Shown here piece by piece: positions 42,927-50,709 of a stretch of DNA of 64,000 nt. The notes under the pieces are model-generated. The model was not told the origin of the DNA, ran no database searches, and saw only the letters and a list, made by a program, of their open reading frames with translations. The stretch's first letter is position 1. Each line of letters starts with the position of its first letter. The translations under genes were made by a program, and so were the position numbers. The stretch comes from Bacillota bacterium (GTDB lineage Bacteria; Bacillota; Clostridia; Acetivibrionales; JAEZXR01): assembly GCA_023419605.1 (NCBI GenBank), contig JAEZXR010000008.1:1-64000 (forward strand). The letters are read 5' to 3'.

Positions 42927-43399
42927 GCATGATGGGGAAAGTAGTGGCGGTCAATCGCAGTGAAAAAAAGGGTGTTGTAAAAAAGCCTGTAGAAACGGGA
43001 TTTTTTCAAGAGGAGCATGGTCTTGAAGGAGATGCACATGCCGGTAAATGGCACAGACAGGTAAGTTTACTGGGAGTGGAAAGCGTGGATAAGATGAAAA
43101 AAGCAGGGGTTACAGGATTGGTGAATGGTAGCTTTGCTGAAAATATTACCACAGAAGGAATTCTGCTGTATCAGCTTCCGGTAGGCACAATACTAAAAAT
43201 AGGAGAAACCATTCAGGAGGTTAGCCAAATCGGTAAGGAATGCCATGGTGCCTGCGATATAAAAAAGCAGGTAGGATTATGCATCACGCCCAGAGAAGGG
43301 ATCTTCACAAGGGTACTCAAATCAGGAGAAGTGAAAGCGGGAGATACGATAGAAGTCCTTAAGGGAGAGGATGGATTAAATTACAAATTGAAGTTTTAG
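42923..43399 (+). CDS. MOSC-domain protein
   Basis: 158-aa MOSC (Moco sulfurase C-terminal) protein with G-L-E-G-D-A-H-A-G-K-W-H, V-N-G-S-F-A-E-N-I-T-T-E-G and a conserved cysteine in K-E-C-H-G-A-C-D-I. MOSC domains handle sulfur for Mo enzymes; here it may support sulfuration of the xanthine dehydrogenase Mo site together with XdhC. Translationally coupled to moaC. Confidence 0.88.
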   Translation: MSMMGKVVAVNRSEKKGVVKKPVETGFFQEEHGLEGDAHAGKWHRQVSLLGVESVDKMKKAGVTGLVNGSFAENITTEGILLYQLPVGTILKIGETIQEVSQIGKECHGACDIKKQVGLCITPREGIFTRVLKSGEVKAGDTIEVLKGEDGLNYKLKF

Positions 43400-43653
43400 T
43401 TTGGAAGTACTTGCGGAGCCTCAGAATATAAAGTATAATTTGTCTATTAATAATTTCCCCACCATCATGAAATTGAACGGATCTACGTTTATTGATCCTT
43501 CCATTGCCCTGTAAACTTGTATTCAAGGCATTTTTCCGATGCCTTCCCTTGTCATGTTAAATTTCACTGAAAGTATAATATATATCCAGTACGGCCTTTG
43601 CAAAAGAGGAATACTTCTATGTCTGAATTTCAGTGTCTTTAGGAGGGAATATT
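43400..43653. other. intergenic region before the regulator gene
   Basis: 254 bp. It contains a GAACGGATC...TTGATCC inverted repeat (about 43473-43498) and an AAGGCAT/ATGCCTT hairpin followed by CCCTT (about 43526-43546) that may terminate the moa operon. No gene. Confidence 0.4.
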
Positions 43654-45381
43654 TTGGATAGCTCGGTATTATTGTGTATAAAAACCAGTGTACAGCAGTT
43701 TGCACAGGTTATATCTACTGTCCTTGAAATGGATGTAGATATTGTGGATGAAAACCTTATCCGGGTTGCCGGTACCAACCGCTTTTTGCGGAATATCAAC
43801 CAACCCATTGATAACCAGGGAAATGCATTTAAAAAGGTGCTGCAAACAAAGAGAATGCTGGTGGTGGAAAACCCCGGAAAGGACGAGGTCTGTTTTTCCT
43901 GTATCAGTAAAGAAGTTTGTACGGAAAAGTTTGAAATCTGCTGTCCGATCCTGTTGGACAGGAATGTAATCGGAGTCATATCTCTGGCTGTTTTTGACGA
44001 GTCCAAAAGGATCGTGATCGTTGAAAAATTAAAAAGCTATACAGAATTTCTTGAACAGATTTCAAGCTTGATTGCTGCAAAAGCAGCAGAGTACAGAAAT
44101 TTTCAGCAGCAGGCTTTTTCACTGGAACTTTTGAAAAATCTCCTTGACCGCATCAGCGAAGGTGTTATCGTTTTCGATCAAAACCAACATATATTGCATA
44201 TCAATATGAAATGTGAGCAGATCCTGGGAAATAAAATGGAACAGCTGGTCTATATGAATAAAATTAAGCAGTTTGCCATTCAAAAGCAGAAAAACAGCGG
44301 CTCCGGTGAGGTTGAATACGTGGCAAGGGTAAAAACGAGAAAAATAAGGCTCATCGGCAGGAACTACCCGATTCTTGTAGATCATACGGAGGTTGGAACC
44401 GTTTTTGTTTTTCAGGACGTGACGGCCCTTCAGAAGAGTTTTCTCCAGATGTATGGGCCGGAAAAGTACAGTTTCGAGCATATTATAGGTAATGATCCCG
44501 AGTTTTTGAAGGTAAAGGAAAAAGCAAGGCTTCTAGCCGCCAGCGGAGAGGATTTGCTGGTTTGGGGAGAGACGGGGATTGGCAAGGAGGTATTTGCGCG
44601 AGCCATCCATAACGAAAGCCCGAGAAGGGAAGGTCCTTTTGTAACGGTAATCTGCAGTGGAACCCTGGAAGATGTCCTTGAAAAGGAGATCTTTGGTTCG
44701 GGTACGGAATCTACGGGTGGAGATTACCTGGGAAAGATCCGGTTGGCTCATGGGGGGACCCTTTTTATGGATGATATCGGTGACCTCCCTCCGAGACTTC
44801 AGAGCAGGTTGATGAAGGCTTCTCAGGATAAAAAGAAGGTTGATGTCAGGCTTATTACCACCTCCAGCATAGATTTGAGAGATAAGGTAGAGAGTGGAGA
44901 ATTCAGAAAGGATCTCTATTATTCTCTTATTACCTTTAGCATACACATACCGCCGGTTAGAAGCAGACCGGAGGATATTATGCTGCTGGTCGCCTATTTT
45001 CTTGAGAGGTACTGCAGCCTGGAGGGAAAAGAGGTCCGCCTCGGGGAGGATGTTCTCAAAATCCTGAAACAATATTCCTGGCCGGGGAATGTGAGAGAAA
45101 TCGAAAGAATTGTCAGCTTCATCGTCAGTACGCAGGCGGGTGGGACCATAGTCAGCGTGGAGAGCTTGCCTGCAGCGGTACGGAACCAATTGGTGGAGTC
45201 AAGAACCGGTCGGTTTAATTTGGAGCAGATGGAGAAAAACGCCATACTGGAGGTTTTAAATACTTTTGGAAGTACAACGGATGCTAAAAAGAGGGCAGCA
45301 GTTGAACTGGGAATCAGTACGGCGACACTATACAGGAAGCTTCAGAGGCATGGAATTCTGGAAACAAAGCAATATAAATAA
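43654..45381 (+). CDS. PAS-AAA+ enhancer-binding-type regulator
   Basis: 575 aa from TTG, with TAGGAGGG upstream. Residues 1-170 resemble a GAF-like sensor with paired cysteines (C-F-S-C, then C-C-P-I-L-L). A PAS domain follows (I-V-F-D-Q-N-Q-H-I-L-H-I). The AAA+ domain has Walker A G-E-T-G-I-G-K-E (about 305), Walker B T-L-F-M-D-D-I-G-D and an arginine finger region R-S-R-P-E-D-I, and a Fis-type helix-turn-helix ends the protein. The GAFTGA loop that touches sigma-54 is not visible; the equivalent stretch reads S-G-T-E-S-T-G-G-D. It sits just ahead of the purine island, which it likely controls. Confidence 0.85.
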   Translation: MDSSVLLCIKTSVQQFAQVISTVLEMDVDIVDENLIRVAGTNRFLRNINQPIDNQGNAFKKVLQTKRMLVVENPGKDEVCFSCISKEVCTEKFEICCPILLDRNVIGVISLAVFDESKRIVIVEKLKSYTEFLEQISSLIAAKAAEYRNFQQQAFSLELLKNLLDRISEGVIVFDQNQHILHINMKCEQILGNKMEQLVYMNKIKQFAIQKQKNSGSGEVEYVARVKTRKIRLIGRNYPILVDHTEVGTVFVFQDVTALQKSFLQMYGPEKYSFEHIIGNDPEFLKVKEKARLLAASGEDLLVWGETGIGKEVFARAIHNESPRREGPFVTVICSGTLEDVLEKEIFGSGTESTGGDYLGKIRLAHGGTLFMDDIGDLPPRLQSRLMKASQDKKKVDVRLITTSSIDLRDKVESGEFRKDLYYSLITFSIHIPPVRSRPEDIMLLVAYFLERYCSLEGKEVRLGEDVLKILKQYSWPGNVREIERIVSFIVSTQAGGTIVSVESLPAAVRNQLVESRTGRFNLEQMEKNAILEVLNTFGSTTDAKKRAAVELGISTATLYRKLQRHGILETKQYK

Positions 45382-45404
45382 TTCTCAAAATGAGAATTAT
45401 TTAT
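45377..45404 (+). terminator. terminator of the regulator gene
   Basis: AATAATTCTCA-AAA-TGAGAATTATT followed by TATC, beginning at the stop codon. Confidence 0.65.
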
Positions 45405-45462
45405 CAGAAAATACAATAAGATCAAAATGTAATCGTAATAATTCATTTTTTAAACAAATTCC

Positions 45463-45490
45463 TTGACAGTGGCTTCCCAGTATGTATAAT
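45463..45490 (+). promoter_or_regulatory. sigma-A promoter of the purine island
   Basis: TTGACA (45463-45468), 16-bp spacer, TATAAT (45485-45490). Strong housekeeping promoter ahead of the structured leader. Confidence 0.8.
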
Positions 45491-45496
45491 ATGATA

Positions 45497-45642
45497 TAAG
45501 CAAGGTCCTTGAAGACCCTGCTAATCGGATTCATGGTCCATGGCGGTACAAAACTTCCTATGGATTGAACTGGTGTAAATAACAACGGCGTAAATAGGAC
45601 ACACCCATCGGTTGGTGTTATAGTCCTTTTTACGCCGTTTTT
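45497..45642 (+). promoter_or_regulatory. structured leader with attenuator (unassigned riboswitch candidate)
   Basis: Stem 1 GCAAGGTC/GACCCTGC (45500-45521); stem 2 TTCA-TCCATGG / CCTATGGA-TGAA with the loop CGGTACAAAACTT (45530-45569); then a very long hairpin AACGGCGTAAA-AGGAC / GTCCT-TTTACGCCGTT plus TTTTTG (45584-45642), an intrinsic terminator. The order promoter, two conserved-looking stems, terminator, gene is that of a transcription-attenuating riboswitch. I could not match it to purine, ZTP, TPP, FMN, SAM, guanidine, c-di-GMP or T-box consensus from memory. Confidence 0.55.
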
Positions 45643-45775
45643 GTTTATGTATAGGAAATTATGCTTTTGAATTTCCTGATTTACTAACTGCATTGGATTT
45701 TACAAGAGATTGAAAACTTAATTTTGTTTGTCAATGGGGACAGATTTACAGATTAATTGGAAGGGTATTACAGTG
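45643..45775. other. rest of leader before ygeX
   Basis: 133 bp containing one weak hairpin (AGGAAAT/ATTTCCT, about 45651-45675). No gene. Confidence 0.4.
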
Positions 45776-46990
45776 ATGGTGGAACAGCTAGGTTGGGTGA
45801 TGAATGAATATTCATGTCGTGGAGATCAAAATTATGAGTCAGAAGCATTAACGAAAGATAATATTGAGCAGGTAAGGGATTTCTTTAGCAAGTTTAATGA
45901 ATATAAGCCTACTCCACTTTACAGTTTACAGCAGTTGGCTGAATATCTGGGAGTAGGAGGGATTTATGTCAAGGATGAGTCCCGAAGGATGGGATTAAAT
46001 GCTTTTAAGGTGCTAGGGAGCTGCTATGCAGTAGCAAGGTGCATTGCCAAAAGGCTAGGCAAGGATTTGCAGGACATAAGCTTTGAGGAACTAAAGTCAG
46101 GGGAAACAAAAAAGAAAACCGGGGAAATTGTATTTACAACTGCAACGGATGGAAACCACGGGCGTGGTGTTGCCTGGACGGCAAAACAACTGAATCAGAA
46201 AGCGATTGTCTACGTACCGAGGGGGACGGCGCAAAAGCGGATAGAAAACATCGAGGCCCTGGGAGCAAAAGTTATTGTTACGGATAAAAACTATAATGAC
46301 ACGGTAAGAATGGCGATTGAGAATGCAGCCGTCAACGGCTGGGAAATCGTCCAGGATACAGCATGGGAAGGCTACGAAGAAATACCTCTGCATATCATGC
46401 AGGGCTATGGACTGATAGCACTTGAGGCATTGGACCAGTTAAAGGAGATGCGGATAGATAAACCGACGCATATTTTTATACAAGCCGGTGTCGGCTCTCT
46501 GGCAGGATCGATTCTGGGATTTTTCTCAGCAGCGTTTGGTGTAGAGCGGCCGTCGATGGTGATAGTAGAACCCCGGAAGGCAGATTGTATCTATCGCTCT
46601 TTGAAAGCAGGGGAGATGGAAGTAGTGGATGGTGCCATGGATACCATTATGGCAGGGCTTGCCTGCGGAGAGCCAAATCCCCTGGCCTGGGAAATTATTA
46701 AAAAGAATTGTGATATGGCAGTTTCGCTTCCGGAATATTTTGCAGCGCAGGGCATGAGGATTCTTGCAAATCCTTTACCTCAGGACCCAACCATTGTGTC
46801 GGGTGAATCAGGCGCTGTCACCACGGGATTTTTAAGCGAAATTATGAGGAGCGGAAGGCTGGAAGAAATAAAAAATGCTTTAGGGCTGGACCGCAATGCA
46901 AGAGTTCTCCTGATCAGTACGGAGGGAGAAACAGACCCGGGGATTTATAGAAAGGTTGTTTGGGACGGTTATTATTCCTTAAAGGAGTGA
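45776..46990 (+). CDS. ygeX: 2,3-diaminopropionate ammonia-lyase (YgeX-like)
   Basis: 404-aa PLP enzyme that eliminates ammonia from diaminopropionate to give pyruvate. The PLP lysine lies in G-L-N-A-F-K-V-L-G-S, the substrate loop in T-A-T-D-G-N-H-G-R-G, and the phosphate loop in G-V-G-S-L-A-G. The start is uncertain: GTG 45773 or ATG 45776 follow GGAAGGG at usable spacing, and a longer frame from 45728 lacks a site. First gene of the island and next to ygeY, as in Escherichia coli and uric-acid-degrading gut anaerobes. Confidence 0.92.
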   Translation: MVEQLGWVMNEYSCRGDQNYESEALTKDNIEQVRDFFSKFNEYKPTPLYSLQQLAEYLGVGGIYVKDESRRMGLNAFKVLGSCYAVARCIAKRLGKDLQDISFEELKSGETKKKTGEIVFTTATDGNHGRGVAWTAKQLNQKAIVYVPRGTAQKRIENIEALGAKVIVTDKNYNDTVRMAIENAAVNGWEIVQDTAWEGYEEIPLHIMQGYGLIALEALDQLKEMRIDKPTHIFIQAGVGSLAGSILGFFSAAFGVERPSMVIVEPRKADCIYRSLKAGEMEVVDGAMDTIMAGLACGEPNPLAWEIIKKNCDMAVSLPEYFAAQGMRILANPLPQDPTIVSGESGAVTTGFLSEIMRSGRLEEIKNALGLDRNARVLLISTEGETDPGIYRKVVWDGYYSLKE

Positions 46991-46995
46991 GGCAG

Positions 46996-48183
46996 ATGCT
47001 GGATATAAAAAGACAGGAAGAGGTTATCAAAACCTGCCGCAAATTGGTGAGAATCAAAAGCTATTCGGGTCATGAAAAAGAACTGGTGGATTATCTGCAT
47101 AAAACGATGGAATGGATGGGCTACGATGAAATTTCAGTGGATGAGTACGGAAGCATCATAGGAGTTATCAGAGGCAGGAAACCGGGTCCAAGAATCCTTT
47201 TTGACGGACATATCGATACGGTACCGGTACCGGATCCGACAGTATGGAAGCATGACCCCTTCGGAGGGGAAATCGATGGAGGGAAAATATACGGCAGAGG
47301 AACCTCGGACATGAAAGGGGCTGTAGCATCCATGGTTTGCGCCGCAGCATATTTTGCAGCTGATACCCAAAAGGAATTCGCCGGGGAAATCGTGGTTGCA
47401 GGAACAGTGCAGGAAGAATGCTTTGAAGGGATTGCAGCCAGGAAGACCACAGCCAGCTATACCCCGGATTATGTAGTCATCGGCGAGGCGTCCGCACTCA
47501 ACCTGAAAAGGGGACAGAGAGGCAGAGCGGAAATTGTGGTTGAAACCTTCGGAAAACCGGCGCATAGTGCCAGTCCGGAAAAAGGAAATAACGCAGTTTA
47601 TCAGATGACAACACTGATCGAAGAATTAAAAAAGCTGAAGTACAGTGAGCATCCATTTTTAGGAAAAGGAATTCTGGTACTTACAGACATCATCTCTTCT
47701 CCTTATCCCGGAGCATCTGTGGTTCCATCCTATTGTAAAGCCACTTATGACCGCAGGTTATTGGTAGGTGAAAAGCCGGAAGAAGTTCTGAAACCTGTAA
47801 AACAGGTGATTGCAGAGTTGCATGAAAAAGAGCCGGAGTTTAATGCAAAGGTATCCTTTGTTGCGGCTTCAGAAAATTGTTATACGGGAAATACAATTGA
47901 GGCAGAAAGATTTTTCCCTGCCTGGCTGTATGAAGAGGATGACCCCTATGTACAAAGCTGTATCCAGGGACTCAAAAGGATAGGACTAAAGCCGGAAATC
48001 ACAAAATATTCTTTCTGTACCAATGGAAGCCACTATGCAGGAGAGGCAGGAATTAAGACCATTGGCTTTGGCCCTTCGGAGGAAACTCTGGCTCATACCA
48101 TTGATGAGTATATTGAGGTGGATCAATTACTGGGAGCATGCAAGGGATACTACGGCATTATGGACAGCATCTTGAAAATATAG
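46996..48183 (+). CDS. ygeY: M20 metallohydrolase (YgeY-like)
   Basis: 395-aa M20-family zinc hydrolase. Metal-binding motifs are F-D-G-H-I-D-T-V-P (about residue 76), G-R-G-T-S-D-M-K-G-A-V-A, Q-E-E-C-F-E-G and a C-terminal histidine in T-N-G-S-H-Y-A-G. YgeY proteins are annotated as selenium-metabolism or purine-operon hydrolases; the exact substrate is still unsettled, probably an acylated or carbamoylated amine intermediate. AAAGGAG precedes ATG 46996, five bases beyond the ygeX stop. Confidence 0.92.
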   Translation: MLDIKRQEEVIKTCRKLVRIKSYSGHEKELVDYLHKTMEWMGYDEISVDEYGSIIGVIRGRKPGPRILFDGHIDTVPVPDPTVWKHDPFGGEIDGGKIYGRGTSDMKGAVASMVCAAAYFAADTQKEFAGEIVVAGTVQEECFEGIAARKTTASYTPDYVVIGEASALNLKRGQRGRAEIVVETFGKPAHSASPEKGNNAVYQMTTLIEELKKLKYSEHPFLGKGILVLTDIISSPYPGASVVPSYCKATYDRRLLVGEKPEEVLKPVKQVIAELHEKEPEFNAKVSFVAASENCYTGNTIEAERFFPAWLYEEDDPYVQSCIQGLKRIGLKPEITKYSFCTNGSHYAGEAGIKTIGFGPSEETLAHTIDEYIEVDQLLGACKGYYGIMDSILKI

Positions 48184-48192
48184 GAGGCCTAA

Positions 48193-48279
48193 GAAAAAGG
48201 GGCTCTATAGGCTACGCCATACCACAGGTAGCATACTGCAAGCGGCCTGAACAAAAGAACCCCCAAGTTTTCACATCCG
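48193..48279. repeat. palindromic repeat C, copy 4 (inverted)
   Basis: Read on the minus strand it aligns with copy 3: GGATGTGAAA, GTTCTTTTGTTCAGGCCGCT, then GTAGCCTATAGAGCCCCTTTTT. It lies in the 222-bp gap between ygeY and the amidohydrolase gene; the rest of the gap, to 48405, has no gene. Confidence 0.6.
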
Positions 48280-48405
48280 CCTGTAAATCAAATTATGAAA
48301 AGGATTTTGCAAGAAACGAACGGGTTTTCGCGATATGCAGTAAGGAAATACAAGCGTATAAGAGAAAGGCTATAAAGCTTTTGTGCATGTATGTAGGTGA
48401 AGGAT

Positions 48406-50004
48406 ATGAAACTTTTAATTAAAAACGGAACCATAATGGATGGTACGGGAAAAAGTGGATTTTACGGAAGCTTGCTCATTGAGGAGGGTTTGATCAGGGA
48501 GATAGGTCCCGGAATCCAGGGGGAGTTTGATCGGGTGATTGATGCAGAGGGGATGGTGATGTGTCCCGGATTTATCGATACCCACAGCCATTCCGATCTG
48601 CAGGTGCTGGTAGATCCGTACATTGATGCGAAGATACACCAGGGAATCACTACGGAAATCCTTGGGCAGGATGGCATCTCCATGGCACCTCTTCCCCTCA
48701 GATATATCGATGACTGGAGAAAGAACCTTGCCGGATTGGATGGCAATAGTAATGAAATCGACTGGAGTTATAAGACTACGGCAGGATATTTTAAACAACT
48801 GGAAGCCGTAGGATTAGAGTTGAATGAAGGCTATCTTGCACCTCACGGCAACATAAGGATGGAGGCCATGGGACTGGATAACAGGCTGTCGGCGCCTTCC
48901 GAACTGGAAATGATGAAGAACATCTTGCGAAGAGAATTTGAAACGGGTGCCATTGGCTTATCTACCGGGTTGATTTATATTCCCTGTGCCTATGCCGACG
49001 CAAGGGAACTGACAGAGTTGTGCAAAGTGACCGCCGAATACAACAGGGTTTTTGTAGTTCACCAGCGGAGTGAGGCGGATGATATCCTTACCTCCATGAA
49101 GGAGATCCTGGATATCGGAAGAAAAACGGGAGTTAAAATACATTTTTCGCATTTCAAGCTCTGTGGACGGAAGAACTGGGATAAGACCGACGCGGTAATT
49201 GAACTGCTGGAAGTAGGAAAAAGGGATGGTTTGGAAATATCCTATGATCAATACCCTTACACGGCAGGAAGCACTATGCTGGGAGTGATCCTTCCTCCCT
49301 GGGTCCATGACGGTGGCGCCGGTAAACTGGTGGAGAGGCTTAAAAATAGAAATACAAGAGAAAGAATTATCCGGGATATCCAGGAAGGGATTCCGGGATG
49401 GGACAATTTTATAGATTTTGCAGGACTGGATGGAATTTATATCACCAGCGTAGCAAACGAAGAGAATTCCCTTCTCATCGGTAAAAACCTGATAGAACTT
49501 GGACAAATACGCAAAATGGATCCGCTGCAGGCAACTTTTGACTTGCTGGTGGAGGAGAATAACGCTGTAGGGATGGTTGATTTCTATGGCGAGGAAGAAG
49601 GTGTCAAGCGGTTTATGAGCCGTCCTGAGCAGAATGTTTGCACAGACGGACTGCTTGGAGGAAAACCGCATCCCAGAGCGTATGGCGCCTTTCCGAGAGT
49701 TCTGGGCAAATATGTGAGGGAAGAGAAAGTGATGACACTGGAGCAGGCGATTTACAAAATGACTTACAAGGCAGCAAAAGTTTTCGGCCTTTCAGACAGG
49801 GGCGTGCTCCAAAAAGGAAAGGCAGCGGATATCGTACTATTTAGTCCGGAGGATATTATAGACCGGGGAACCTATACGGATCCGGTACAATATCCCGCAG
49901 GTATCCGGTATGTACTGGTGAACGGTCAGGTTGTACTGGAGGATTCGGTTCCTTGCAGAAGGGCAGCAGGAAAGCTGATACGCACAGATGCGGCACTTGG
50001 CTGA
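48406..50004 (+). CDS. N-acyl-D-amino-acid deacylase-type amidohydrolase
   Basis: 532-aa amidohydrolase-superfamily enzyme. It has P-G-F-I-D-T-H-S-H-S-D-L-Q (metal ligands, about residue 62), the S-T-G-L-I-Y-I-P-C active-site loop, S-H-F-K and T-D-G-L-L-G-G, and the C-terminal G-x-A-A-D-I-V-L-F small domain. It is closest to D-aminoacylases and dihydroorotase-like proteins; in this island it may open or deacylate a purine-derived ureide or formamide. No signal peptide. ATG 48406 with TAGGTGAAGG upstream. Confidence 0.88.
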   Translation: MKLLIKNGTIMDGTGKSGFYGSLLIEEGLIREIGPGIQGEFDRVIDAEGMVMCPGFIDTHSHSDLQVLVDPYIDAKIHQGITTEILGQDGISMAPLPLRYIDDWRKNLAGLDGNSNEIDWSYKTTAGYFKQLEAVGLELNEGYLAPHGNIRMEAMGLDNRLSAPSELEMMKNILRREFETGAIGLSTGLIYIPCAYADARELTELCKVTAEYNRVFVVHQRSEADDILTSMKEILDIGRKTGVKIHFSHFKLCGRKNWDKTDAVIELLEVGKRDGLEISYDQYPYTAGSTMLGVILPPWVHDGGAGKLVERLKNRNTRERIIRDIQEGIPGWDNFIDFAGLDGIYITSVANEENSLLIGKNLIELGQIRKMDPLQATFDLLVEENNAVGMVDFYGEEEGVKRFMSRPEQNVCTDGLLGGKPHPRAYGAFPRVLGKYVREEKVMTLEQAIYKMTYKAAKVFGLSDRGVLQKGKAADIVLFSPEDIIDRGTYTDPVQYPAGIRYVLVNGQVVLEDSVPCRRAAGKLIRTDAALG

Positions 50005-50091
50005 AATGCCTGGCTTTTGGAGCGGTTTCCCTGCCGGACGAATCCGGAATCAAAGTGGCGTGTCCCTAAAGGCGAGAGTGAGGTGATTTGA

Positions 50092-50667
50092 ATGGAGCTT
50101 GAAGCAGTGATACTGGCGGCAGGCTTTTCCAGCCGGGCAGGTACATTTAAAATGGAGCTGGACTTTGGAGGAAAAGGAATTCTTGAGCGGTGCATTGAAG
50201 GATTTTACGATATTTGTACGCAGATTTATGTAGTCGGTGGATATCAGTATGAAAAAGTTCAACGGATCACGCAACGCTACTCCAAGGTTCAGATGGTCTA
50301 TAACAGCCAGTATATAAAAGGGATGTTCAGCTCGGTCAAGGAGGGTGTTAGGCAGGTAAAAGCGGAAAGATTCTTTTTCACGCCCGGAGACTATCCCCTG
50401 ATCAATCAAGCCGTTTGCATGAAAATGCTTGAGGAAAGTGGAGAAATCATTATACCCGCTTTTAATGGAAAAAAGGGCCATCCTGTATTAATGAGCGGAA
50501 AGCTGGCAAAGGAAATCTTTCAGGAAGCAGAGGATTCAAATCTGAAAAACTTCATAAACCGCAGAGGTTTTACATTGGTAGAGGTTAACGACAAGGGAAT
50601 TCTGATGGATGTGGATACCATGGACGATTACTACAAACTGCTGGGACTCCGGTCGGACAAGAGCTGA
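50092..50667 (+). CDS. mocA: molybdenum cofactor cytidylyltransferase (MocA-like)
   Basis: 191-aa nucleotidyltransferase with the L-A-A-G-F-S-S-R-A-G nucleotide loop and the metal-binding T-P-G-D-Y-P-L-I and T-M-D-D motifs. MocA adds CMP to the Mo cofactor, making the cytosine dinucleotide form used by xanthine dehydrogenase-type enzymes. It lies directly upstream of the three dehydrogenase subunits, which supports that role. It resembles YgfJ of the E. coli purine cluster. Confidence 0.88.
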   Translation: MELEAVILAAGFSSRAGTFKMELDFGGKGILERCIEGFYDICTQIYVVGGYQYEKVQRITQRYSKVQMVYNSQYIKGMFSSVKEGVRQVKAERFFFTPGDYPLINQAVCMKMLEESGEIIIPAFNGKKGHPVLMSGKLAKEIFQEAEDSNLKNFINRRGFTLVEVNDKGILMDVDTMDDYYKLLGLRSDKS

Positions 50668-50709
50668 CAGCAGAGGTTTCAATAATATATTCAAGAGGTG
50701 GTGAGAAGG

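Noticed and set aside
45497..45642. T-box leader
   Set aside because: GGCGGTAC vaguely resembles the T-box GGTGGTACCGCG core, but the rest of the motif and the specifier stem are missing.
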